From Mycobacterium deserti (GTDB taxonomy: Bacteria; Actinomycetota; Actinomycetes; Mycobacteriales; Mycobacteriaceae), in assembly GCF_025345615.1 (NCBI RefSeq), contig NZ_JAODWD010000003.1:248001-312000 (forward strand): 64,000 nt of DNA. The letters are read 5' to 3'. The position numbers and the translations under genes were made by a program. How positions within the stretch are numbered: the first letter of the stretch is position 1; every line of letters starts with the position of its first letter. Positions 53,384 to 63,657 of this stretch are shown one piece after another. The notes under the pieces were generated by a model. That model was given only the letters and a program-made list of their open reading frames with translations, was not told the DNA's origin and made no database searches.

Positions 53384-54168
53384 GTACCGAGTTGACGCCG
53401 GTAGTGATCGGCGGCCTCACCTTTGCCTACGTCGGCGGCATCGTGTTCCTGGCGGTGGGGGTGTTCCTGAGCATCCGCAGGGGCCGTCTGCATCCGTTGC
53501 TGCTGGTCTCCATATCAGCGATTTCGTTCTCCTGGATCGAAGCGCCGTATGACTGGGCGATGTACGCGCAGTTCCCCCCGGCACTTCCGCGCATGCCGTC
53601 GTGGTGGCCGATGAACATGACCTGGGGTGGCGGCCTGCCGTCTGCGGTGCCCATTGGCTACATCGCGTACTTCGTGCTGCCCGGCGTGATCGGCGCCGCC
53701 CTGGGCCGACGGGCGGCCGCGCGCTTCGGTTGGCGCAGGCCTGGCACGTTGTTGACCGTCGGATGGTTGGTGGGCTTCTGCTGGGCGCTGTTCTTCAACG
53801 CGTTCGTCGGCGCCCGGCTTGGCGTCTTCTATTACGGCTACGTGATTCCCGGGCTCGCCATCTTCGAGGGAACCAAGCACCAGTACCCGATCTATGACGC
53901 CATCGCGATGGGCGTGCAGGTGATGGTCTTCGCCTATCTGCTGGGCCGGACCGACTCCCAGGGCCGCAACGTCATCGAGGCGTGGTCGGACAAAATGTCG
54001 AGGACCCGCGTGCAGTCCACTGTCGTGTCCATCGCCGCTGTCGTGGTCGTCGGCCACCTGGTCTACGGCGCCGTGTTCGCACCTCATCTTGTGACGAAGT
54101 TGAGCGGTTATGTGACATCAGGACCGACCGAGCAGTTGTTCCCGGGCGTGCCGAACCAACCCCGATAG
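53380..54168 (+). CDS. AveC-like (spirocyclase family) membrane protein, copy 2
   Basis: 262 residues, GTG coupled to the membrane peptide gene. Six or so hydrophobic helices (VVIGGLTFAYVGGIVFLAVGVF, LLLVSISAISF, IGYIAYFVLPGVIGAAL, LLTVGWLVGFCWALFF, AIAMGVQVMVFAYLLG, VVSIAAVVVVGHLVYG). SWIEAPYDWAMYAQF followed by MPSWWP matches the VWQDPIMNWSPYAVY...WPESWP motif of copy 1, and the central Phe/Tyr-rich FYYGYVIPGLAIFEGTKHQYP parallels its YSQAIPFGTLFPGTTFQFP. It is shorter than copy 1 at both ends. The two may form a heteromer or handle different steps. Confidence 0.72.
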   Translation: MSTELTPVVIGGLTFAYVGGIVFLAVGVFLSIRRGRLHPLLLVSISAISFSWIEAPYDWAMYAQFPPALPRMPSWWPMNMTWGGGLPSAVPIGYIAYFVLPGVIGAALGRRAAARFGWRRPGTLLTVGWLVGFCWALFFNAFVGARLGVFYYGYVIPGLAIFEGTKHQYPIYDAIAMGVQVMVFAYLLGRTDSQGRNVIEAWSDKMSRTRVQSTVVSIAAVVVVGHLVYGAVFAPHLVTKLSGYVTSGPTEQLFPGVPNQPR

Positions 54169-54189
54169 TGCATCGCAAGCTGACACACT

Positions 54190-54969
54190 GTGGGGGTGCG
54201 CGACACACCGAAGTGCTGGCTCACCGACATGGACGGGGTTCTCGTCCGCGAAGAACACGCTCTGCCGGGTGCCGCCGAGTTCCTGCAGCGCCTGGTGGAC
54301 CGAGAACGCCCGTTCCTCGTGCTCACCAACAACTCGATCTTCACCCCCCGTGACCTCGCCGCTCGCCTGATGCGGTCCGGTCTCGTCGTACCCGAACCTT
54401 CGATCTGGACGTCCGCGCTGGCGACCGCCGCGTTTCTCACCGATCAGTTGCCGGGCGGTTCGGCCTATGTCATCGGCGAAGCCGGACTGACGACGGCACT
54501 GCACGAAGCGGGTTACACGCTGACCGACGTCGGCCCGGACTTCGTCGTACTCGGCGAGACCCGCACCTACTCGTTCGAGGCCATCACCAAGGCCATCCGT
54601 CTCATCCTCGCCGGGGCGCGCTTCATCGCCACCAACCCCGACGTCACCGGGCCATCGGCGGAGGGGCCGTTGCCCGCCACGGGTTCGGTCGCGGCGATGA
54701 TCACCAAGGCCACCGGACGCGAACCGTACTTCGTCGGCAAGCCGAACCCGATGATGTTCCGCAGCGCGCTCAATCGCATCGAGGCGCATTCGGAAAGCAC
54801 CGTGATGGTCGGCGACCGGATGGACACCGACGTCGTCGCGGGCATCGAGGCCGGTCTCGAGACCATCCTGGTGCTCACGGGTTCGACGTCGGTCGAGGAG
54901 ATCGAACGGTATCCGTTCCGGCCGAGTCGCGTACTGCCCTCCATCGCCGAAGCCATCGATCTCGTGTGA
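54190..54969 (+). CDS. HAD-IIA family phosphatase (NagD-like)
   Basis: 259 residues, GTG at 54190 (GTG at 54196 also possible). Haloacid-dehalogenase fold: motif I WLTDMDGVLV (nucleophile Asp and acid Asp), motif II VLTNNS, a C2 cap, motif III Lys in FVGKPNPMMF, and motif IV MVGDRMDTDVVAG. NagD-type enzymes dephosphorylate nucleotides or sugar phosphates. The substrate is unknown. The stop overlaps the next gene as GTGA. Confidence 0.92.
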   Translation: MGVRDTPKCWLTDMDGVLVREEHALPGAAEFLQRLVDRERPFLVLTNNSIFTPRDLAARLMRSGLVVPEPSIWTSALATAAFLTDQLPGGSAYVIGEAGLTTALHEAGYTLTDVGPDFVVLGETRTYSFEAITKAIRLILAGARFIATNPDVTGPSAEGPLPATGSVAAMITKATGREPYFVGKPNPMMFRSALNRIEAHSESTVMVGDRMDTDVVAGIEAGLETILVLTGSTSVEEIERYPFRPSRVLPSIAEAIDLV

Positions 54970-55631
54970 TCCCCGTCGAACTCGCCCCAGAGGTCTCCGC
55001 CTCGCTTCGCCGGATGAGAGACCGCGGTGAGCAACCGACGCGGTGCCACGACGGCGTGATCCGCAGCGCGATCACGGGCATGCTGAAGCGCCTGATCGGC
55101 GACGACCTCAGCGGCGCCGTGCGTCCGTGGGACCTTCCCGCGTTGCGGCGCGGGGCTGCCGAACTCGATGAAGTATCAACCGCACGTGCTGTTTTCGTCG
55201 ACACTGAGGTGCTGGTCGCCCAACTGTTTCCTGGCGGCGAGCACCTCGTCTTTCGCGGGGTCGACGACACCTGGCGCCTGGTGCGCTTCGCCGACGGCGA
55301 TGACGTGAGCCTGCGGCCCGAGATCACCTATCGCGTCGCGTTGCACGGCGACGGACCAGACGCGGTGCTGGCCGCCCTGGGCATCGCCAAGCCGGACGGC
55401 GTCGAGATGGAGTACTCGACCGAAGACCTTGGACAGGGCGAGTCGGAGAGCAGGCGCGGCTATCGGTGGACCGGGGCCGACGGCCGTTCGATTCTCGCCG
55501 AGGAAGTCAAGAATGAGATATTCGACGGCGCCACACCCTATTCCACTTACCTCAGGGGCCTGGTCATTGACCGAGACGGCGGCATGATCCTGACCGCAGA
55601 AGACGACAGCGCCGTGATCGTCGAGGGGTGA
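54966..55631 (+). CDS. Conserved protein of unknown function
   Basis: 221 residues, GTG overlapping the HAD gene stop. Predicted soluble, acidic, mixed alpha/beta, with no signal peptide, membrane segment or recognisable catalytic motif. Notable stretches are LKRLIGDDLSGAVRPWDLPAL, VFVDTEVLVAQLFPGGEHLVF and RGYRWTGADGRSILAEEVKN. Coupling to the HAD phosphatase and 3-bp spacing to the arginase-fold gene suggest a common operon. Confidence 0.7.
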   Translation: MIPVELAPEVSASLRRMRDRGEQPTRCHDGVIRSAITGMLKRLIGDDLSGAVRPWDLPALRRGAAELDEVSTARAVFVDTEVLVAQLFPGGEHLVFRGVDDTWRLVRFADGDDVSLRPEITYRVALHGDGPDAVLAALGIAKPDGVEMEYSTEDLGQGESESRRGYRWTGADGRSILAEEVKNEIFDGATPYSTYLRGLVIDRDGGMILTAEDDSAVIVEG

Positions 55632-55634
55632 CGC

Positions 55635-56552
55635 GTGGCCGAGATAGAAACCATCGGTGTGCCGTTCGACGGGTACGGGCGACCCGGCAACCAGGCGCGG
55701 GCCGCGTCGGTGTTGCGCGAGGCAGGTCTGCTCGACGCATTCGAACACCACCACCTCGCCGGCCACGGCGACATCGACCTGCCCGAGCCCGATCCCGCGC
55801 GCGGCGCGGTGACCGGCCTGATCAACGAACCGGCCTTGCTCGTGATGACCGAGCGCCTCAACGCGCGGGTTGGGGCGGCCGTGGCCGACGGCCGGTTCCC
55901 GTTCGTCTACGGCGGCGACTGCTCGACACTGCTCGGCATCGTCACCGGCCTACGCGACCACGTCGGCGACATCGGGTTGGTGTTCATCGACGGCCACGAG
56001 GACACCATGCCGCTCGACGTGTCCGAGGACGGCGAAGCGGCCAATGCCGAGATCGGACTGCTGCTCGGTGTGACCGGTCGGCAGCTCGCCGGTCAACTCG
56101 GGGAGCGTCTTCCCGCGCTGGCACGGGAACGGCTAGTGGTGCTCGGGCCCCGCGACGACGCCTGGCGTCGGCAGTTCAACGTCGGCACGCTCGCCGACTG
56201 CGGGGTGTGGGTGGCGCCGCTGGCCGAGGTCGCCGACGACCCACTGGGCACCGCGGAGCGTGCGGTGGCGCATCTCGCACGCTCCGCCGACCGCTGGTGG
56301 CTGCACATCGACCTCGACGTACTGGATCCGCTCGAGTTTGCCGCGCAGGGCCTGCCCGACGTCGCCGACGAACCCGGCGGGCTCACATGGGCCCAGCTGA
56401 CCGACGTGGTGCACGCACTTCTGGCAGGCGGGCGGTGCATCGGCGCCAGCATCTCGATCTACGATCCGGACCAGGATCCCCAGCGCGCCGACGCCACCAA
56501 TATCGTGTCGTTCGTGCGTGCGGTCGCCGGCCGCTACCGCGACGGCAACTAG
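55635..56552 (+). CDS. Arginase/agmatinase-fold (ureohydrolase) protein with Cys for a metal-ligand His
   Basis: 305 residues, GTG start 3 bp after the previous stop. Ureohydrolase signatures are present but altered. GGDCS at 93-97 replaces the usual GGDHS, so Cys96 stands at a manganese-ligand histidine. DGHED at 119-123 replaces DAHxD. HIDLDVLDP with Asp226, Asp228 and Asp231 is intact, as is SISIYDPDQDP near the end. Arginase-fold proteins hydrolyse guanidino or formimino groups. The changed ligand may mean a different metal or substrate. Confidence 0.83.
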   Translation: MAEIETIGVPFDGYGRPGNQARAASVLREAGLLDAFEHHHLAGHGDIDLPEPDPARGAVTGLINEPALLVMTERLNARVGAAVADGRFPFVYGGDCSTLLGIVTGLRDHVGDIGLVFIDGHEDTMPLDVSEDGEAANAEIGLLLGVTGRQLAGQLGERLPALARERLVVLGPRDDAWRRQFNVGTLADCGVWVAPLAEVADDPLGTAERAVAHLARSADRWWLHIDLDVLDPLEFAAQGLPDVADEPGGLTWAQLTDVVHALLAGGRCIGASISIYDPDQDPQRADATNIVSFVRAVAGRYRDGN

Positions 56553-56564
56553 TCGAGGAGATCG

Positions 56565-57770
56565 ATGACGTCTGTGCCCGACCCCGCGCGGCCGCTGGCA
56601 GGTGTGCGGATCACCGAGATCTCCAGCTTCGTCGCGGTACCCCTGGCAGGGATGACGCTGGCCCAACTCGGCGCCGAGGTGGTGCGGGTCGACCCGATCG
56701 GCGGGGCCGCCGATTACCGCCGCTGGCCGCTGGCCGACGGTGGCGACAGCATCTACTGGGCCGGGCTGAACAAAGGCAAACGATCCGTCGCGGCCGATAT
56801 GCGTTCGGCCGAGGGCCAGGAGCTGGTGCAGCGGCTGATCGTCGACAGCGGGGTGTTGGTGACGAATGTGGCCGGCAGGCAGTGGCATTCGTACGACACG
56901 TTGGTGCAGCTGCGGCCGGACCTGATTCACGTGGAGGTCTCCGGACGCGCCGACGGCGGCACCGGCGTCGACTACACGGTCAACGCGGGCATCGGGTTCC
57001 CGATGGTGACCGGCCCGGCCGAACTCTCCGCGCCCGTCAATCACGTGTTGCCGGCGTGGGATGTGGCGTGCGGGATCTATGCGGCGCTGGCCGCGGTCAC
57101 CGCGCTGCGGCACCGCGACGCCACCGGGCAGGGGCAGCGCGTCAGTATTCCGCTGGAGAACGTCGCGCTGGCCACGGCGGGCAATCTCAGTTTCTTCACC
57201 GAGGCGATGGTGAACGGCACGGCACGCGAGCGGATCGGCAATTCGGTCTACGGCCAGTACGGACAGGACTTCGTCAGCAGCGACGGCGTCGCGTTCATGG
57301 TCGTCGCGCTCACGGGCCGACACTTCCGCGACCTCTGCGAACTCACTGGAACGACGAAATCCGTTGCCGCGCTTGCTCAGACACTCGGTGCCGACTTCAC
57401 CGACGAGGGCTCGCGGTACCAGCATCGCGACGCGCTGACAGGCCTGTTCTCCGAGTGGTTCGGCGACCACACCGCCGACGAGATCACCGCCGCGCTGACG
57501 GAGACGTCTGTGTTGTGGGAGCGCTACCGCACCTTCGCCGAGGCCGTCACCGACGCGAAGGTGACGTCGAACCCGTTGTTCACCAGGCTCGATCAGCCCC
57601 GTATCGGCCAGTACCTGGCGCCTGGATTGCCGGTCGCGGTCAACGGCGCCTACGCGCCTGCGACGGCCGCGCCCGCACTCGGCGACGACACCACCGGGGT
57701 GCTGACCGAATGGCTGGGGCTGAGCCGAGACGACGTCGCGCGCCTGGCCGAGACCGGTACCGTCGCGTGA
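56565..57770 (+). CDS. CaiB/BaiF (class III) CoA-transferase
   Basis: 401 residues, ATG 12 bp after the arginase-fold gene. Seen: LAGVRITEISSFVAVPLAGMTLAQLGAEVVRVDP, the standard family start; LNKGKRSVAADMRSAEGQEL; LIHVEVSGRADGG; and Asp136 in GVDYTVNAGIGFPMVTG, in the region holding the catalytic aspartate of formyl-CoA transferase. GQGQRVSIPLENVALATAGN follows. It moves CoA between carboxylic acids; the substrates are unknown. It overlaps the thioesterase gene by GTGA. Confidence 0.92.
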   Translation: MTSVPDPARPLAGVRITEISSFVAVPLAGMTLAQLGAEVVRVDPIGGAADYRRWPLADGGDSIYWAGLNKGKRSVAADMRSAEGQELVQRLIVDSGVLVTNVAGRQWHSYDTLVQLRPDLIHVEVSGRADGGTGVDYTVNAGIGFPMVTGPAELSAPVNHVLPAWDVACGIYAALAAVTALRHRDATGQGQRVSIPLENVALATAGNLSFFTEAMVNGTARERIGNSVYGQYGQDFVSSDGVAFMVVALTGRHFRDLCELTGTTKSVAALAQTLGADFTDEGSRYQHRDALTGLFSEWFGDHTADEITAALTETSVLWERYRTFAEAVTDAKVTSNPLFTRLDQPRIGQYLAPGLPVAVNGAYAPATAAPALGDDTTGVLTEWLGLSRDDVARLAETGTVA

Positions 57771-58567
57771 GCAGGCTGCTGCGACTGCTCGACCTGCGGT
57801 CGGCTGCGACCGAGGACATGCGGATCGGGCCGTCCAGCGGTCCCGACGGAAAACGTTCCTACGGCGGACAATTCATGGCGCAGAGTTTGGCGGCCGCGCA
57901 CGCCACCGTGGACGGCGACCGCTTGCCGACGAACATGCACCTGCAGTTCCTGCGTGGCGGTGAGGCCGGAAAGGACGTCGAGTACACCATCACCCGGGTG
58001 TTCGACGGCCGGACCGCGGCTGCGCGCCGCATCGACGCCCGACAGGAGGATCGCCTGCTGACCACGGCCACCGTGTCGTTCGCGATCGACCTGCCTGGCC
58101 CCGAACACGGACGCAGGTCGCCGAGCACCGTCGACCCGGACACGCTGCCACGCACCGGGCCCGCAGGACCCGCGCCCTCGATGCCCCTGGATGAACTCGA
58201 CATCCGCATCGACGACGAATCCTCCGGCGAGCAGTTCGTGCGGCGACTGTTCTGGCGCGCAACGGTTCCGCTTCCCAAGGATCCGATGGTCCACACCCTG
58301 GTGGCGGCCTACGTCACCGACGTCTACATGATCGACCCCGCGCTGCAGGTCCATGGGCATTCGATGCAGGCGCGCACCCACCGCAGCGGCACCACCGATT
58401 CGTCGATCTGGTTTCACCGGCCGGTGCGGGCCGACGAATGGAACCTGCTCGAGTCCCGCTCACCGGCCGCAGCACGCGGGCGCGGAGTGGTGACGGCCAG
58501 CCTGATCCGCGGGGACGGCGTCATCGCCGCTACGCTGGCGCAGGAAGGCCTCATCGCAGAGCGGTAA
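57767..58567 (+). CDS. Acyl-CoA thioesterase II (TesB-like)
   Basis: 266 residues from the GTG at 57767, which overlaps the CoA-transferase stop. The same frame is open for two more kilobases upstream, but there it is arginine-rich and antiparallel to real genes, hence noncoding. Double hotdog fold: SYGGQFMAQSLAAAHAT, LHLQFLRGG-type strand (MHLQFLRGGEAGKDVEY), LFWRATVPLPKDPMVHT, then the second hotdog ending SIWFHRPVRADEWNLLES and GVIAATLAQEGLI. It releases free acid from acyl-CoA. It works beside a CoA-transferase. It converges with the adenylation fusion gene, overlapping by 17 bp. Confidence 0.92.
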   Translation: MSRLLRLLDLRSAATEDMRIGPSSGPDGKRSYGGQFMAQSLAAAHATVDGDRLPTNMHLQFLRGGEAGKDVEYTITRVFDGRTAAARRIDARQEDRLLTTATVSFAIDLPGPEHGRRSPSTVDPDTLPRTGPAGPAPSMPLDELDIRIDDESSGEQFVRRLFWRATVPLPKDPMVHTLVAAYVTDVYMIDPALQVHGHSMQARTHRSGTTDSSIWFHRPVRADEWNLLESRSPAAARGRGVVTASLIRGDGVIAATLAQEGLIAER

Positions 58568-61039
58568 CCGTAGACGGGTTGAGGCGCGCCCGCCTGTCAG
58601 CGATGCGTCTGCGGATGACGGCGACCACCTGTGTCAGCAGCACGCCGACCGCGATGGATGCGGCGACGCCGAGCGCCGGGTGATGATCGAACGCCGCGTA
58701 GACCTGATAGTGCACCAGGTAGGTGTACAGCGACGCCTCGGCGAGCACACCCATGACGGTCGTCAGCACACCGGGGCAGCGAATCGCGGGCAGCCAGATC
58801 AGCAACGCAAGACCGCCGAACACCAACGCTTCTCGCACAGTGCTGTCGAAGTATCCGTGCACGCTGACGATCAGCACCACGGTCACCGCCGCGCGTTGCC
58901 ACAACGTCGACGCCTTGGCCGCCGCCCAGCCGATTGCGAAGAACCAGAAGGCCAGCATCGTGAACCATGCGTCGCGGCCCAGACCCAATCCCAGAACGTC
59001 GTAGCGCAGCGCCAGCCCTACCACCAGGAACGCGGCCGCGACGGTGAAGGGGTACCGACGTTCTGCGCGGTCCGCCGCGGGCAGCCAGAAGATCAACGCC
59101 AACGCGACGAGCGTCCACACCAGCACCTCGACGAACCACAGGCGTCCCGCGGTCATGCTGTCGAACGGACCGAGGAACTTGTTGGCCAGCAACAGATTCG
59201 TCCACGTGTAGTGGTCGGTGAACGCCAGCGTGGCCACGACCCACAGCACCGACGGCACAGCGATCCACCCGATGGTGTTGCGTAGGTGGCGCACGCGGTC
59301 GGTGCGCGGGACCGGCGTCAGGCAGAACCGGCCGAAGTTGTATCCGGCGATGCCCAACAGCAGATGGGCGCCGCCCCACAATTCGAACAGTCCCGCGTGC
59401 GTTCCGACGATCAGCACGATCGCTGCGGCGCGCAACGCCACGCTGGTCTCCAGCGTTGCACGCCAGGCCCACCACTTACGGCGTCTGGGCTTGCGCCAAC
59501 GCTCCAGTTCCCGCAGCGGCAGCCGCTGCCAGTCGGCGGGCAACTGGCCCAGCGCCCGTTCCAGCTTCACCGACATCGACACGTAGGACAGCGAGTTGCC
59601 CCCGAGCTCGACAAAGCTGGCGTCCGGGTCGATGGAGGCCGCGTCGATGTGTAACACCTCGGCGAACAAGCCCCGCAGGTCGTCCGGTGGTGGGGCATCC
59701 GACGCGTGGGCCAGCCGGCGCACGGCAGAGAAGTCCGGCTTTCCCGAAGGCAACAGTGGCAGTTCGTCGACGATCACCGCCTGCACGGCGTCGACCGGCA
59801 CCCCGGCCGCCTCCGCCGCGATGCGCTGCACGTCCCGTTCCTCGCGGCGCCCGGCCGCGGCTACCGTCAGGCGGTCGTCGTGGTCGATGCAGAACGCCGC
59901 GACGCCGTGCGCGCGCAGCACCGCCTCGATGCGCTGCAGGTCGATGCGAAGGCCGTACATCTTCACGAATCGACTGCTGCGGCCCACGATTTCGTACAAC
60001 CCGTCCGGGGCGCGGCGGGCGATGTCGCCAGTGCGCAGGGTGTCCACGGTCTTGCCGAGCGCCAGGTCGTCAGGCCCGTGCGCGTAACCCATCATGACGT
60101 TGGGACCGCGGTAGATCAGCTCACCGATGTCGTCGTCGGCCGACCCGTCGAGCGGTTCGATGGCGAACGTCCCGCCGGGGATCGGCAGCCCGATGGCGGC
60201 TGGACGCGTGGCCGCGAGGTCGGGTCGTAGGTAGGCCATCCGGGCGGTGGCCTCGGTCGCCCCGTACATCACGAACAATTCGAAACCGTTGCGCTGCCCG
60301 AGTTCGGCGAATCTGCGCACGCGTTCGGGCGACATGCGCCCGCCCGCCTGGGTGATGTAGCGCAGATCGGGCAGGTCGACGGCCTCGAAGCCGATCCGCT
60401 CGAGCAACTCGAAGGTGTAGGGCACGCCGGCGAACGACGTGCCGCGGTGTCGCCGGAACAGCTCCCAGAACGCGTCGTCGACCACCGAGTGGTCGGTGAG
60501 GATCAGGCCGGCGCCGCGCAGCAGATGGCTGTGCACCACCGACAGCCCATAGCAGTAGGACATCGGCAATGTCGTTGCGGCCCGGTCAGTCTCCCGTATG
60601 CCGAGATACGCGACGATGGCGGCCGCGTTCTCTTTCAGATTGGTATACGACAGCCGAACCATTTTCGGTGAGCCGGTGCTGCCCGAGGTGGAGAGCAGAA
60701 GCGCGAGGTCGTCGTGCAGCGTGTGGGCTGTGCCGCGACGGCGGTGGCTGATCCCGGCGTCGTTGATGACCACATCAGGTTGGTAGATCTGCGACATCGC
60801 GCTGTGGTCACGTCCGGCCGGGACGAGCAGAGTTACCTGTCCATTGGCCATCGTGCCCAGATAGTGGACGAGCGTATGCAGGTCGTTGCGGGTTTCCAGC
60901 AGCACGAGGCGGCGGCCGCTGCCGATGTCGTTGGCGGCGTCGACAACTCGGTCGGCGAGTTGGCGGTAAGTCAGCTCCTGCGTGTCGCTCAGGACGGCGA
61001 TGGCGTCGCCGTGACTGCGCAGAAGGTCCACCAGCGGGC

Positions 61040-61043
<4 letters not shown>
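58551..61043 (-). CDS. Fused adenylation-carrier protein-membrane acyltransferase
   Basis: 830 residues, GTG coupled to the ABC ATPase stop (GTGA). Domain 1 (about 1-440) is an ANL acyl/aminoacyl-adenylating enzyme, with STSGSTGSPKMVRLS, MYGATEATARMAYL, TGDIAR and LPSGKPD near the C-terminal Lys. Domain 2 (about 448-520) is a carrier protein with LGGNSLSYV, Ser484 being the phosphopantetheine site. Domain 3 (about 535-820) has ten or so hydrophobic helices, like acyltransferase family 3 or a related integral membrane transferase. It would activate an acid, load it on its carrier and transfer it at the membrane. Linkage to an iron-type transporter suggests a siderophore or cell-surface product (inference). 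Confidence 0.85.
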
Positions 61044-62088
<1,045 letters not shown>

Positions 62089-62092
<4 letters not shown>

Positions 62093-63657
62093 AGCGCAGC
62101 CGCTTTCGTCGACTGCCGGAACAACACCACGGTCACCGGGATCGCCAACAGCACCAGCACCAGCGCGTACGGTGCGGCCGCCGCGTAGTCCAGTTCGCTG
62201 CTGTAGGCCCAGAACAGCATCGACAGCGTCCTGGTGCCGGTCGGTGCCAGCAGCAGGGTGGCCGTCAGTTCGGTGGCCACCGCGACGAAGACCAACGACG
62301 CCCCCGCGGCGGCGGCAGGCGCGGTGAGACGCAACGTGATCCGCACGAACGTCGCCGACGGCGAACTGCCCAGCGACCGTGACGCCTCCTCGAGACCGAC
62401 CGGCATCTGGGCGAGGCCTGCCCGCACGTTGACCAATGCGCGCGGCATGAACAACAGCACGTAGGCGAAGACGATCAGCGCGACGCTCTGATACAGCGGC
62501 GGCGCGACGCGGATGGTGACGGTGACCAGCGCCAGCGCCGTGACGATACCGGGCAGCGAGCTGGTGATGTAGTTGGTGCCCTCCACGGCGCGGGCCAGCA
62601 GACCGGTCGACCGCACGGACACCCACGCAACGGGGTAAGCCAGCACGGTCGTCAGAACGGCGGCCGCGCCTGCCAGGGCGATGGTCTGGCCCAGCGCGGT
62701 GCCGATGTCGTCGAGGTTCCACACCTGTGCACCGCCGATCGACAGCCAGCGCAGGATGGTCCAAATCGGGACGCCGAGCGACAGCACCGCCAAACCAGCC
62801 AGCGCTGCTTGCACGAGTATCGCGTTGCGGCCCAACGTGATCGGAGTGGCGCGGCGCGGTGCGCCCGAGCCGATTCTGGCGAGGCGGGCGTTGCCGCGCG
62901 CCACTGCTTCGGCGACTAGCAGGGCAAGGCAGAGCAGGACCAGCACACCGGCGAGCATGCTGCCCGCGGCGCCGTCGAAGGTCGTTTGGAACTGCTGGAA
63001 GATCGCGACGGTGAAGGTGTCGAACCGCACCATCGCGAAGGCGCCGAACTCGGCGAGCAGATGCACTCCGACCAGCAGTCCGCCGCCCAGGATCGCCAAT
63101 CGCAGTTGCGGAAGTACGACGCGGAAGAACACGCCCACCGAGTGGGAGCCCAGCGTACGGGCGGACTCCTCGACGGCCGGATCGAGTCGGCGCAGCGTGG
63201 CGGCGACGGGCAGGTACATGAACGGGAAGTACGACAACGTCGTGATCAACACCCCGGCCCACAGCCCGTTCAGCGACGGCACTGCACCGACCCATGCGTA
63301 GCTGTTGACGAAGGCCGGAATGGCAAGCGGGGCAACGAACAGCGGACGCCACACCGCGCGGCCCGCGAGGTCGGTCCGCTCCACCACCCAGGCCACCCCG
63401 ACGCCGATCACGACGCACAGGGGCAGCGTGATCGCGACGAGAGCGACGGTGTTGAACAGCAATTCGGCGACGCGTGGCCGCACCACCAGTTCGTAGGCGC
63501 GGGTCCAACCGACCGACGCCGTGGCCCAACCGACATATCCGAGCGGGATCAGGGTGGCGGCGACCAGCACAGTGACGGTGGCACCGACCAACGGGCCGGG
63601 CCTGGCCGCTTTCTCGGACCGTATGGCCGGCGTCGTCGGGCGCGGGGGAGCGACCAC
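62089..63657 (-). CDS. Fe(III)-type ABC transporter permease (FbpB-like)
   Basis: 522 residues, GTG starting right after the binding-protein stop codon. About 12 transmembrane helices in two repeated binding-protein-dependent permease domains, each with an EAA-type loop: EESARTLGSHSVGVFFRVVLPQL in the first and EEASRSLGSSPSATFVRITL in the second. A two-domain single-chain permease is typical of ferric iron, and also thiamine or phosphonate, importers. Coupled to the ATPase by GTGA. Confidence 0.94.

Noticed and set aside
55628..57766. A 700-codon open frame continuing in phase into the TesB thioesterase gene
   Set aside because: The translation is an arginine/alanine-rich shadow lying over the arginase-fold and CoA-transferase genes, which read well in another frame. 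Only 57767 onward has thioesterase motifs.
62093..63529. An N-terminal extension of 479 codons on the ABC ATPase gene
   Set aside because: It overlaps the permease gene on the same strand in another frame and has shadow composition. The ATPase start at the GTGA overlap explains everything.
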